Below, piece after piece: positions 10,212-21,299 of a stretch of 34,684 nt of DNA. The notes under the pieces were generated by a model. That model did not search any database, had not been told where the DNA came from, and saw nothing but the letters and a program-made list of their open reading frames with translations. This DNA is from Actinidia chinensis (taxonomy: Eukaryota > Streptophyta > Magnoliopsida > Ericales > Actinidiaceae). Made by a program: the position numbers and the translations under genes. Positions within the stretch are counted from its first letter, which is position 1. Every line of letters starts with the position of its first letter. The stretch covers positions 10,757,525-10,792,208 of the forward strand of contig CM018904.1 in the NCBI GenBank assembly GCA_009663005.1, read 5' to 3'.

Positions 10212-10914
10212 TGTGTGGTAAAAATGGGGGAGCAACCAACAATCAATATGCTGGTCTCATCGGCACTGGACTCGGATATTTGAAGGGCGACTGCACAGGC
10301 GAACAAAGTAAACGGCCGGGGCTGAGGCCGATCGAAAATCCCTCCGGCGGGAGATCAGACCAAGGGTGGATGAACAACGATAAGATAATAAGATAGTTCT
10401 CAAGAGAATATGGAGCGTGTTCATCAGCGTACTTTGTTAAGGGGGAGCGGCTTTTTTAGGACGGAGGTAATGCCGTGTCATGGATACGGCGAGATTCCAG
10501 GAAGGAGAAAGTATGGAAAAGATATCTCGGAGTATCGGGAGAATAATAGGAAAGATGAGCCATTTGGCGAGTATCCGTAATTATCGGTGCCGTGGAGTGG
10601 AGGAGAAACAATCTCGCGAGGGGCGTTCGTTATAAATGGGGATCTGGTGGGATGGCTTATGATCAAGCCAAGTATTTTACCTCGCCAAAGGACGAGGGAG
10701 ACAGCACTTTGGCTCTGGACGAGCTCAATGGAGCTGCTTGGCGAGGTTCCGTTACTGAACGTTAGACTCGTTTTACCTCGGTCAAGAGGGTTCGGAGATA
10801 GCGTTTGGCGTTCTAAATGCGGAGATGGGACTTCATAGGATTGATGTCCGGCGATGTTTAGTCTCCCTTGGGGCGCCGTACTTGAATATTAATAGGTGAA
10901 TATTTTACCCCACA
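10212..10914 (-). repeat. 5' LTR of the Tat-type element
   Basis: Read on the minus strand, the LTR begins TGTGGGGTAAAA and ends TTTTTACCACACA. The two ends are imperfect inverted repeats of each other with the usual TG...CA limits. The primer binding site follows the inner end within a base or two. The length of about 703 bp is plausible. A weak TATA-like stretch lies near 10630 on the minus strand. The outer flank is an AAT microsatellite starting TCAAT. No matching second LTR was seen in the window, so target site duplication cannot be checked. Confidence 0.7.
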
Positions 10915-12084
10915 TCAATAATAATAATAATAATAATACAATCAACTACCTGATTTGTACTATTTGGTTGCTTTTTTTAAAAAACAAACAAACATTTTTT
11001 AAAACAAAAATATTCATCCTACCCCTTTGTGTGCGTGCGTGTTAATGCTTGTTTGAAAATTTGGAAACATCTTTCTGTTTGAAAGAATATTCGGAAACAA
11101 GTTTTAAAAACATATCTGAGTTTGACAACAAGCTTATCTTTGCATTATACAACTGATCTTAGCTTCTTTATAATTTGGAGACTCGGAGAGAGTAAGAATT
11201 ATTTGCTTCTCCAGAGGTTATCATCATGTAGCAGTAGGAAACTGGAAAATGCTGGGAGTTATTTATTGTCTATATTATTTCGGGGAGGAGACGCAACACC
11301 GTGAGAGAGAAGAGAGAGGGAGAGAGAAGCAACCGTCGTGCTACCCCGGAAGAATTTCGAGATTGCAAAGAAGGGTGGAGGATGCCAAAAATCGGAAAAT
11401 TCTGTGATATGTTTGATGTTGGTGGAGGTGGGTTTTGGCGAGGGGCTTTTTTGGTTTGTGGAATTCAATTTCAGGCAATGGTTTGGGGGGAGGGAGAGGG
11501 ATAGTTTGAGAGAGGAGAGAGAGAGAGAGTGAGAGAGAGAGATGGGAAGTGGCCGGTCGAAGGCGGCGCCCGATCGGGGATGTGTAAGGGAGAGAGGAAG
11601 GGGGGAGGCAGGGGTATCCAGAAAAGAAAAAGAGATGAAAAGGAGAGGAAGTGACAGTGCGAGAGATTATGAAAATTGGTGTGGAATTCTACTTATGGCG
11701 TCTGTATATATCAGTTCACGGGGACCCTCCGTAATAGCTGATTCTCATTCATAGTGGTGGATTGGATAAAAAGCGATCAGAGATTTGAGGCAAATTTATT
11801 GCAGCCCTCTTCATAACGATGGCATCACAAATCCTCTTTGTTATGGAGGGACAAGCGGCTGGGGAAGGACTCTCGAAAGATAGCAGTAGATTGGGGCTCC
11901 GGGATGTAGAAGACGTCGGGATGTAGAAATTAGGCTGCTCTAAAAGGGCTCAAAACAATCCATAACGAAACCCCTATGCCATTATGATGTTTGTAGCGTT
12001 AAGGCGATTGGAAATTGCATAGAGCTAGAGGGAGGTCTTGCAGTTCTATTTTGACCATGAGGAGGGTGGGGTTGCTTGCCATTG
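10915..12084. other. Intergenic DNA with microsatellites
   Basis: An AAT repeat (about 10917-10938) adjoins the LTR, and GA-rich runs lie at 11302-11331 and 11510-11541. A short direct repeat CGGGATGTAGAA occurs twice around 11900-11926. The open frames here are low-complexity and none resembles a known protein. Confidence 0.6.
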
Positions 12085-12184
12085 NNNNNNNNNNNNNNNN
12101 NNNNNNNNNNNNNNNNNNNNNNNNNNNNNNNNNNNNNNNNNNNNNNNNNNNNNNNNNNNNNNNNNNNNNNNNNNNNNNNNNNNN
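12085..12184. other. Assembly gap (100 N)
   Basis: Exactly 100 undetermined bases. The round number marks a scaffold join of unknown true length, so the LTR fragment to its right is cut by the gap rather than naturally truncated. Confidence 0.99.
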
Positions 12185-12817
12185 ATAGTATAAGCTCGTA
12201 ACTAAGTACGGGAGGTCATAGTGCATAATGTAGTATTTTAATTAAGAATTATGTTTGACTTAATATAGTCAATTAACAGTACAATATGAATTTGAACAAG
12301 TTATTGCGCAAATTAAATGTTTTATCCTTTCTTCATGCTATGTATGTTATATGTATCTACCATGGTATTTTGCATGTTTTGATATGTCTGATAAATCTGA
12401 TGTCAGAGATTTGTTATACACTAAGTAAATTTTCTAAATATTTCAGGTTATAAAGAAAGCAAATGGAGTGAATTGCTAGAACTATCTCATGTAAATAAGA
12501 ATAATAAATTCACGTTTTAATATAGCCGGACTAGAATGCCAAGGCCTTTTGATAGGTAATGTTTGTAAGTTTTGTATGAATGTTAAGAACAATGTACAGG
12601 TCTCTCTAACTGTCATGGGCATGTATTTCAATGAATGAATTTAATATTAAATTTTTTGCCTCCAAAAATAAATTTTCTGTTTCGCTTCGCGCACATGAAA
12701 AGTTCTTAAGAAAAGAAACAAAAAGTTTTAAAGAAATTTTTTATGAAGAAAAAATCAGAGTGACGATACTCGATGCCGCGTGGAGCCAACGTGCCGTCAG
12801 GGCCGGGTCGTTACACT
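12185..12817 (+). repeat. Right part of a Ty3-type LTR, left end lost in the gap
   Basis: The stretch ends GGGCCGGGTCGTTACA, a typical ACA end of plant chromovirus LTRs. It shares TGTTATACACTAAGT and a following TTTCAGG..AAAG block with the LTR to its right (12411-12460 against 14265-14330), so it is a diverged relative of that family. A weak TATCAG just after the end may be a relic of its primer binding site. Confidence 0.6.
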
Positions 12818-12828
12818 TTCCATATCAG

Positions 12829-14672
12829 TGAACAATACAACCACACTACTCACTTCACTTTAACCAAATCCAAACACAACACACGCCGAGAGAGAAAGAG
12901 ATAGAGAAAGGAGAAAAGAAAGACGAGAAGGGGGGAAGAAAAGGAAAAGAGGAATGAAAGAAAGAATAACTTATAAATCTCATTCAGCAAAAAAAACATT
13001 ATGGAGCTTGGGAAAGCTTGAGAAATAGGTAAAACCTAACCCTAAATGTTAGAAATACTGTTATGTAATGTATGTTTCATAGGACTTTCCTGAGTCTCAA
13101 ATGAATCAAATACCTGTGTTTAGTTTATGAGTTTGATCAAGTGTGGGTTTGAAAAACTCCAATATGTTCCAGGCTATATTTTCAAAGTCTCGAATCCTAG
13201 ATCTACCGTGTTAAGGGTTGTGTTAGGAGTTGAAATTAAGTTATAATAACCCAAATGAGTTTGTCTTTAGGTTTAGAAGTCTTGAAAGGAACATAAAGAG
13301 TTGAAAAAGATTGGTTTGAAAATCTAAGTTCGTAGTAAAAAGGTTCGAACTGTTGTTACTATGGTTCGAACAGTTTGAGTTTCGAACGGATTTTGGGAAG
13401 AGGTCGAACGTTTTGCGTTGAACGATTTCACTTGGTTCGAACGGGATAACCGAGACTTTAAATGAGAATGGGAATTATTTCTGGGCACCATCTTAGAGTT
13501 ATCCTAGTGTATAAAGAAATAAATGGAGTAATGTTCTTGGGTAGAAATAGGAATTTTTTTGTTAGTTTTCCAAGTTTTCTTATCATATTGATTAATCATA
13601 CTTTATTATGCATCTTTTGATGTGTAGGAATTGTGTTGTCAGAGCCTAGTCAAGAGAATTCAGGTGAGTAACACGATGCCATGACAAATTACGCTTTTCG
13701 AAATTTTTCAATATATATTATTTTATATTCAATTATATTTCCATGAAATTTCAATCATTAAGAATATGTTCACAATATAAAATGCCATGAATGTCTTCAA
13801 ATTATATGTTTATGTTATATGATATGAATAAAACGCCAGGGGGCAATTTTTGTTTACATGACAAATGGATATTTTCAAGTTAAATGTAGCATGACTCTCC
13901 TCGGCGTCCCCCGTGGTGAACTTTAATGCTAAAATAAGTTCTTAACGGTAGAGTTGGGGCGTTCAATAATTTCACTCTACATCAACCGAACGTTGGAGTG
14001 GGGGACGTAAAATACATTTATCTACAATTGAGATATCTCAGGCCAAAGAGCCATCCCGACCTCTATGGTTCAACATGTCATGTATAACCGAGTGTTCACA
14101 CTTTTTATGCTATGTGGATTATTTCGCAAGCATGTGATGCCATGTTATACAAGTTCAGTTATTGACAAGTACTTTTCAAGAAAACTATGCTATCTCCCAT
14201 TTTCAAGATGATGGTATATGTATATCTGTAAATATTCATGATATTTTTTCTTTCATGCATTGATGTTATACACTAAGTTTTAGATACATTTTCGAAAACC
14301 TTTCAGGAGCCAAAAGTAAAGAAGCATCAGAAGGAAGTTGAAGCATATATCTAGTTTTGATAGCCAAGGGCTTTGATATGTTTGTTGATGATTAAAACCT
14401 ATGTCCAATGTAATTATATTTGCCATGTGAATGTATGTATAATTAATTTGGCCTTCTTATTGTAGGTAAAATTTAAAAATTAAGCACAGCTCTGTACGTA
14501 CGGTAATGAACGTGACACTTTTAATTGTTCTCAGTTATGATTACATTTTTGCAAAATAAATTATTATGGCATTTCACATGATATGTACAAGTTGAAGATA
14601 CGTAAGCCTTGGTGGGCAAGCCATCGGCCATCCCGCACCCACGTCCGCATAGGCCGGGTTCGAGGCGTGACA
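12829..14672 (+). repeat. 5' LTR of a deleted chromovirus-like Ty3 element
   Basis: It matches 16446-17705 along its length, apart from a gap of about 580 bases in the other copy. It ends GGTTCGAGGCGTGACA and is followed after three bases by the primer binding site TGGTATCAGAGC. A purine-rich leader (12890-12965), a cluster of GTTCGAAC motifs (13342-13440) and a splice-acceptor-like TTTCAGG near 14311 lie inside. The left edge is uncertain because similarity between the two copies fades near 12840. Confidence 0.7.
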
Positions 14673-14675
14673 GGG

Positions 14676-14687
14676 TGGTATCAGAGC
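14676..14687 (+). other. Primer binding site, initiator-Met tRNA type
   Basis: TGGTATCAGAGC is the standard plant retroelement primer binding site complementary to the 3' end of initiator methionine tRNA. It follows the LTR end GTGACA by three bases. A short duplication of GAGCTATAGGTTTAC begins at its end. Confidence 0.85.
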
Positions 14688-14989
14688 TATAGGTTTACGT
14701 ACACGAGCTATAGGTTTACACAACCATAGATAGAGTCATGTCCTAGATGACGTCTAAACTGACTAGTGATACATGATGTGCTATGCTAACGTAAGCTAAG
14801 TGTATTAGATAATGTCTAAACATTGATATGTTGTAGACGTTATGCCGCCTGAAGAGGCCGGGGCGTAAAGGGGTAGTCATAGCCGAAAATCCGGATTGAC
14901 CGGCATAGATAGGATTTTTAGAGGGGTTTGTCAAGTGTTCATGATGTTCACATAACAATAACCATGAGATACACCGTAACAACCGCAAT

Positions 14990-15830
14990 TCCAATGTAGA
15001 AGCCGACGATCGCATATACCATGATTAGCAATTCCAACAACTAAAGTCCTCAACTTTCATGGACCCCAGATCCCATGGCCGCAATGTCTTGGCTCTTGGG
15101 AATTGAGAGGTATTCGACGTCCACCTTGTACGACGAACGCAGGTGGTTTATGCCACGTTTCACTTTGCGGAGCGCATGATTGGTGCAATTGAAAAAGCAT
15201 TGGAGCCGTTGTGGCTATGGCCTAGGATTTTGGAAGTATTAATGAGAAGTATGTTCTGAGACGGTCCGACATCAGAAATTAAAAAAAATTTAAATTCAAA
15301 CAAGGGAACACCGACGGATAGAGAAACAATGACAAGTTATAGAGTTGTCACGTTATTGCCCCTCATATAGTGTCAACAGAATTTCGCAAGGCGAGAAGGT
15401 TTGAAGTTGGGATTACGAGGAACATCAAAAAAAAGGTAGGATTATATTACGGTTACCCACTCATCAGGAGGTTCTGCTGCAGTCCTAATGATGAGGGATT
15501 GTGAAGTAGAGTCGCAATTCTGAAAAAATAGAAAGAAGAGGATAGGCAGGAAAACATCAGCGAGGACAAAGTTTAGAATCGTAGAGTGGAATCATCAGCC
15601 CAGCAAAGGGATATTGTAAGTCTGGAAGCAAGATGGGTCCAATGAGGTGCGAGATGCCCGACATGTCAGAAAAGGAGACGGGGTGGAGTGTCGATGGGAA
15701 ATAGAGAATAGTTATGGGTTGTTAAGAAGGCACCAGATAAAGAGTGCCAACGGGGAATAGATACAAGGAATTAGAACTCGGCATCAGACTCAGTCCAACA
15801 GCCTCCGCTAAAAGGGAGAAATAACTCAAC
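14990..15830 (+). pseudogene. gag remnant of the plus-strand Ty3 element
   Basis: Near 15068-15115 the frame reads DPMAAMSWLLGIERY, the D..A...WL..IER.. motif of plant Ty3 gag proteins. It is followed in a shifted frame by VVYATFHFAERMIGAIE, corresponding to the next helices. The rest is too frameshifted to follow, and no zinc knuckle could be read with certainty. It lies at the expected distance downstream of the primer binding site. Confidence 0.65.
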
Positions 15831-15834
15831 TGCA

Positions 15835-16450
15835 ACAAGGTGAGCTTTTGCTCTTGTACTAGAAAATACCCCAGCTACAAATTCAGTTGTGTACAGGTAT
15901 ACTCCCTATCTGTAGTCAACCTGACACGTCTAGGGGATTCAGGTTCTCGCATTCATTTGTATCATATTCTTTCGAGATTATTGAATACCTCCCCAGTATC
16001 TTTGAATAGAATTATTAGTGGCATTGCCCTCCGGGGATTCAATGTTATGTGATAGATCTAGAATTCATGTGAGATCGTGTCAAGGTTTTTTCATGTGCCA
16101 TGTGTTGTAGATCTTAACCCTTAGAAATGCACGCTTTTGATTCATCCTAGGGATGGATGGGGTCTTCCTACTGCCTCATCGATTGTTGAATTTAAGCGAG
16201 TAGTGTTCATTCTTTTGGATCATTCAGGACTAATCTTTGAAGGAGTAGCGTTGTGCCTCACTCCCTACCTCATTTTTCTCTGAGGGCCAATCGCTTAATC
16301 CAAAAAAGAAGTCAAGCATTATTACTGTAGGGTTGCGATATGCATGGCTCCCCACCATCCTAGAGGATATTCAGGTTGGCGGGAATTTCCGATGTCTTTC
16401 CAAAGGAAATTACCTGTCCTTAGTGGACCGAGAGATCGAATACACTCTCA
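15835..16450 (+). pseudogene. Protease and protease-RT linker remnant
   Basis: Around 16130-16200 broken frames correspond to the FDVILGMDWL signature of plant Ty3 protease (visible as GWMG and LIDC pieces). At 16352-16450 LEDIQVGG and VDREIEYTL match the linker just before reverse transcriptase. After this the sequence passes straight into LTR-like DNA. Reverse transcriptase, RNase H and integrase are therefore missing, a deletion of several kilobases relative to a full element. Confidence 0.65.
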
Positions 16451-17705
16451 CTTCACTTTTACCAAATCCAAACACCCCCCTACCTAGAGAGGGAGATATA
16501 GAAAGGAGAAACGGAAATAGAAGAAAGGGGGGGAATAAGGAAGAAGAGGAAGGAAGAGAGAGATTAGAAAGCTCTTAAACAAAAAAGAGCCATTATGGAG
16601 CTTGGAAATCTTGAAAAGAGGTAAAAATCCTAACCCCATAATGTTAGAAGTAATGTATATGGTAATGTATGGTCAATAAGGAACTTTCTTGAGTCTCAAA
16701 TTGAGTCCAAATAACATGTGTTAGAGGTTTATGAGTTTGATTCAAGAAGTCTGATTTGGAAAAACTCCAAGCTTTCCATCTATGTTTTTCAAAGTCTCGA
16801 ATCCTAGATCTACCATGTTAGGGTTGTTTTTAAGAGGTGAAATTTAAGTTATAGTAACCAAAATGAGTTATCTTTTAGGTTTAGAAGTCGTGAAAGGATA
16901 AGAAAAGAGTTGAGAAAAGATTGATTTAGGAATATTTGATTCGCAGTAAAAGGTTCAACGGTTTGTTACTATGATTTGAACTTTTAGTTCGAACGGTTTT
17001 GGGAAGAGTTCGAACGGTTGAGTTCGAACGATTTCCCACGTGGTTCGAACGGGATACCGAACTTAAATAAGTATGGAATTATGTTTCTTGCCCTCTTCGA
17101 GTTATCCTAGTGCAGAAAGAAATTAAAACGATATGCCTTGGGTAGAAATGGAAAGTTTTCTTAATTAGTTTTCACAAGGTTTCTTATTATAATTTATTAA
17201 TCATAATATGATGACATAGCATATGCCCTTTTGATGCGTATGGACGCATTGTCTAAAGCAAGCCTAGCCAATAAGAATCCAGGTGGGAGTAACACGATGC
17301 CTAACAAATTACGTATTTTGAATATTTTTCAATACATAATAATATTGTATATTCAATGAAGAAGAAGAGAGAAGTTGAAGCATATATCATATTTTTGCTA
17401 GCCCAAGGGCCTATATTTATGTTGATGGACTAGACCCTACGTCATGTAATTATAATTTGCTATGTGAGTATGTATAATTAAGTTGGTCTTCTTATTTATG
17501 TAAAATTTAAAAATTAGGCACAAGTCCTGTATGTACGGTATGGACGTAAAATTATTATTTTCATTTATAATTACTTTCCGCAAAAAAAAATTATTACGGA
17601 CATTTTCCAAATGAATAGCACAGGTTGAAGATACGTAGACTTGGCCGGGCAATCTCAGCCATCACCGCGCGCCCACAATCCGCATAGACCGGATTCTGGG
17701 ATGAC
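16446..17705 (+). repeat. 3' LTR copy with an internal deletion
   Basis: Direct repeat of 12840-14672 in the same orientation. Shared landmarks are TCACTTCACTTT, AGTCTCGAATCCTAGATCTACC, the GTTCGAAC cluster (16951-17055), GTTGAAGCATATATC and GTTGAAGATACGTA. About 580 bases corresponding to roughly 13735-14317 are absent at a junction near 17357. The right end GGGATGAC is a worn version of GGCGTGACA. Many single-base differences separate the two copies. Confidence 0.75.
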
Positions 17706-17978
17706 GGTCACTATTTTAGGAAATTTTATATATGTTATTTTAAAATTTTAGGTTCGAAGTATAAAACTAGTAATAGACAATACGAAATATTTTATTACCT
17801 ATTAATAAATAAATTAATGACATAATTTTTGATATCACATGTCAATAACGGTTTACCGACGGTTGAACCCATGACCCGGTCTCTTTTCCCTGATTCGCTC
17901 AACGGTTCGTGTTTCAAAACACTGCTTAAAAGCCACGCATTGATTATTATCAAATCAAATCAAATGTATGTATTTATA
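17706..17978. other. AT-rich intergenic DNA
   Basis: No coding or element signal was recognised apart from a short repeat of CAAAT words just before the MITE. Confidence 0.5.
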
Positions 17979-18575
17979 GGGTAAATTACAGTGTCTTCCC
18001 TTGAGGTTTTTGACTATTTGAAAAACCTTCCTCCAAATTTGTTTTAAGTTTTAAAAATACCATTGACTTCCCTTTTCAGTGCTCTCCCAAAACTGGTAAC
18101 TGAGATCAGTTTTTTACTAACTTGACCCTATTATTTGCTGGGATACTTTTATGAAAAAATCATAATATTGCCATTTTACACTTTTACCTCCAAGCGTACA
18201 AGTTACCAACTACAAGTTAATGCCAAAAACATATATTGGACATATGCATTTATGAGAGGAACTAGTTAGTTACATAATTGTATCCCGGGTGGACATGAAT
18301 TAAATAAGGTTAATTTTTCCTTTAAATAGTGGCCCCAACCCCCCCCCTAAGTAATGGAAAGGAGAAGAAGAGAGAAGAAGAAAAGGGAGAGATATGTGTT
18401 TTCAAAAAATGAGTGTGTGACATTATCATTTTCTATTCATGTCAATAGCAAACATCTAAGGAAGGGAAATCTGAAATAGACAACTGAAGCAGAAGGGAAG
18501 TTAAGATCATTTCACAAACTTTAGGGGAGGTTCGATATTGTCAGCAACCTCAGGGAAAGTTATTGTAATTTACCC
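17979..18575. mobile_element. MULE-like MITE with 9-bp target duplication
   Basis: The left end GGGTAAATTACA...TT.CCTTGAGGTTTTTGAC and the right end are inverted repeats of about 36 bp, with a block of mismatches after the first 12 bases. The flanks GTATTTATA and TTATTTATA agree at 8 of 9 positions, the target duplication size of Mutator-like elements. There is no coding capacity inside. It is a non-autonomous element. Confidence 0.75.
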
Positions 18576-19460
18576 TTATTTATATATAAGTTATTATATT
18601 ATTATTTGTATCTGACCTTTACTAAATTAGATGCGATACGTTGGGTCCAACTAAAGAACTAATTTGAATCTGTTAGTGAGTTGTGGAGGAGAGCGAGCCA
18701 ACCCCTCACTTCACCTTCTTTTTTTTACCTCTTCACTTGCTTTTACTTTACAACTAATTTCTTGGCTCTTTCCACATCATTATTATTATCCATGTGAAAA
18801 GAATTTACTTTTTTGGTTTTAGTTGCAACTTCTCTCACACTTCTCTCACTTTTCATCCATTCCTCTGTCTACCTTCTTCCCTAAACCTACTTAACTTCAT
18901 TCCTTTTTCTGCCTTTAATTGTTTATAAAGACTACCCTATTAATTGCGAGGTAAATTAGGTGTGTGTGGTATGGTTTGGTATGGTATGGTTTGGTCATGA
19001 ACTATTGGGAAAATAATTAAAATGAGTCAAGCTTGATTTTAGGATGGTTTGCAAATTTAGCGACATTAATTAAGGCCCAGTTTGAAAAAACGACTTTTTT
19101 AGTTTTTTTTCAAAAACAATTATATTATTATTTTATTTAACAAACATTTTTCATCTGATGATCAGTTTTCTTTTTACTTTTTCAATTTATCTAGAGGTAT
19201 CGAAAAGTAAAAATATTTTTTTTATGTAAAAAATACTAAAGAAAATATTTATCCAAAGTTGATCTCCTATTTGAATAATTTTGTCTTTAGTCACTTTTTT
19301 AGTGCAAAGAAAATTACTTTATACTTTTCTTATAACTTTAATCTAGAACTAAAAAAATAAAAACAATAGATCGAAATCTAAAATACTCCCACTAAATCAA
19401 AAATAACCTAAGAAATTTTATTTTATCCCAAATTAAGCATAAATAAACAATAATATAAAG
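18576..19460. other. AT-rich intergenic DNA
   Basis: It contains pyrimidine-rich stretches (18680-18900) and a small run of TATGGTTTGG words near 18970. No gene or clear element end was recognised. Confidence 0.5.
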
Positions 19461-19974
19461 ATCAAATTACACTGACCACCCATGAAGTTTGTTTTTAATA
19501 TAGATTCCCTCTGACGTTTGAGAAATTACACTGACCTCTCTTGTCAGAGTTGGTCTCCTAGATGTGGTGACAAAATTACTTAAATATCCTTATGTGTTAT
19601 GTTAAATGACTTGGTTATCCTTTTGAAAACAACAACAACAACAAATCTCTCTCTCGCTCTCTTACACACACATACAAACACACACCAAAAGAAAAATGAG
19701 TATTTTTTCTCTCTCACACACACAAACCAAACGGACTTTATTTCAATAAGGATAGAGATAAGATAGAGATGGTGGGTGGATGCAAGACTAAAGAAGAGAG
19801 AGAGGGGGGTGGGGGGGGTGTTAAATTTTTATTATTAACAAAATTTTGTTGCTGGTATCATCAAATAGAAATAAAATATAAGATAAATTTAACCTCTGGG
19901 AGGTTAGTGTAATTTCTAGAAGGTTATGGGAGAATTTATATTAAATAAATCTCAGGGGAGTATTGTAATTCTCT
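19461..19974. mobile_element. Second MULE-like MITE with long inverted ends
   Basis: The first about 90 bases (AAATTACACTGACC, then GAGAAATTACACTGACCTC) are imperfectly inverted at the right end (GGTTAGTGTAATTTCTAG, then GTATTGTAATTCTC). The end motif is related to that of the MITE at 17979. CT/CA microsatellite runs lie inside (19645-19690). Flanking AATATAAAG and TAATAAAAT are only a weak target duplication candidate. Confidence 0.6.
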
Positions 19975-20736
19975 AATAAAATCACCTCACCAATATAACG
20001 TATTAATGGGCAAGTTTGGTCCTAACGTTAGTCTGTGTCGTTATTGTAGTCCCCAATATATCAATTTATTAATTTAGTCCTCCATGTTTCAATATTTGTA
20101 TTTAAATGATCCCTACGCTAAAAAAATCACTAAAAATGAAAAGCATCAATAAAAAATTTCAAAAATCCATAGAATTTCATACTTTTTTTTTTGGGGGAGG
20201 TAGGGACCTTTTAAATACACATTTAAAATTAGGGACGAATTAATACCATTGATACCTTGTGACCACATAAGACCAGGCTATACTTTGTGGACCACACTTG
20301 TCCATTAAGCCCCACTTAAATCATTCATTAGTCCTTACACTGGATGATGTGTAGATCCCACCAATCTTGTGTGAGAATTGTCCTTTATTCGATGTATCCA
20401 TTGCTGTCTAGTATTTGACCTTATAAATGTTTCAGCTCAATCAAAAATATAACGGACTTTAAATCAAGTGAGTTCAAGCTTCCAAAATGTCTTAAATTAG
20501 ATCCTTTGGTGAGGGGATTTCAAGTAGTTTAAGTTTTCTATCTCCATATGTATTTTCTAATAACTAATGAAAAAGGATGGCATAATAAAACACTTTGAAG
20601 CTGATACTATTCCGCTCTATTCGCGTTCAGTCAGCAAGACCGTGTTAGTAGGCTCCCACAGGTGGATTGGAAAAAAAATGTTTTTGTAATGTAATTTTCT
20701 AAATTAATTGGCCAATTTACAATAAAGTGGTATTAA
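19975..20736. other. Intergenic DNA with a possible MITE end
   Basis: The stretch from about 20008 (GGGCAAGTTTGGTCCTAACG) to about 20250 (TAGGGACGAATTAATA) has wording common at ends of non-autonomous elements. A matching inverted end could not be confirmed. The remainder shows no gene. Confidence 0.35.
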
Positions 20737-21290
20737 GAAAATAGTCACCATGCTTGGCTTTGAGTTTTAAGATTATATCAAGGTTGTGAAGGATGTCATC
20801 TTACTAACCAAAAGGCCTTTTGGCATGGATGTTGCTACAGTGGGAAAAACAGTGTAATTGTGGCTATCTTGATAGGGGGCAAAGATGATTTTGTCGTTGT
20901 TTTGAGAGGGTCTCACAATCGCCCTTTGAAGCACTGGATTCTTGACATTATTGCAGCTTTGGGCACCTTTTATCATATTGGAACTCTTCATTAGTCAATT
21001 CTCTTTGTTTAGAAGCCATTAACCACTGAGAAAGTGCACCAAAGTTTTGAAATGATTCAATCTTAAGATTGGGTGAAAAAAGAAATTATTGAAGTTGGAA
21101 ACAAAAATATGATACTTATTCTAGATGGGAAACTAGTAAAATGCTAAAAAGACGCAATGAGCTGACCCAAATAAACTTTAGTGGAATTGATAAGTGATAT
21201 TCTTTCCATTTGCCTCAATATGTTTGTCAGTTGTGGGCCCAAGAGTCTAGAGCATACCTACATCCTCAAATAAAAGTTAAGGTAAGGGTG
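20737..21290 (+). pseudogene. Unidentified gene-like relic
   Basis: Short plus-strand frames look protein-like: HLTNQKAFWHGCCYSGKN then IGGKDDFVVVLRG and HWILDIIAALGTFYHIGTLH (20800-20990), then KKEIIEVGNKNMILILDGKL (21078-21140). They are split by stops and frame changes. I do not recognise the family. The opposite-strand frame of 72 codons over the same place is a shadow. It may be a captured gene fragment or an old retroposed copy. Confidence 0.3.
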
Positions 21291-21299
21291 TATATATGC

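Larger units (their letters stand above)
1700..10914 (-). mobile_element. Decayed Ty3/Gypsy LTR retrotransposon, Tat/Retand type
   Basis: On the minus strand the parts run in order from right to left: LTR, primer binding site, gag with a zinc knuckle, protease, reverse transcriptase, RNase H and integrase. RNase H precedes integrase, which is the Ty3/Gypsy order. A further ORF on the plus strand lies past integrase, which is characteristic of Tat-lineage elements such as Retand, RIRE2 and Grande. Every domain is split by frameshifts and stops, so the copy is dead. The 3' LTR expected at the left end could not be found. The left limit given is only where the antisense ORF's TATA-like box begins, and the true border is unknown. 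Lineage assignment is by motif recognition, not by phylogeny. Confidence 0.85.

Noticed and set aside
11301..11754. Plus-strand frames in the GA-rich region
   Set aside because: Composition is set by GA microsatellites (Arg/Glu/Gly/Lys-rich) and no motif is present.
12631..12831. Frame of 66 codons, Lys-rich
   Set aside because: It lies inside an LTR right end and has no conserved motif.
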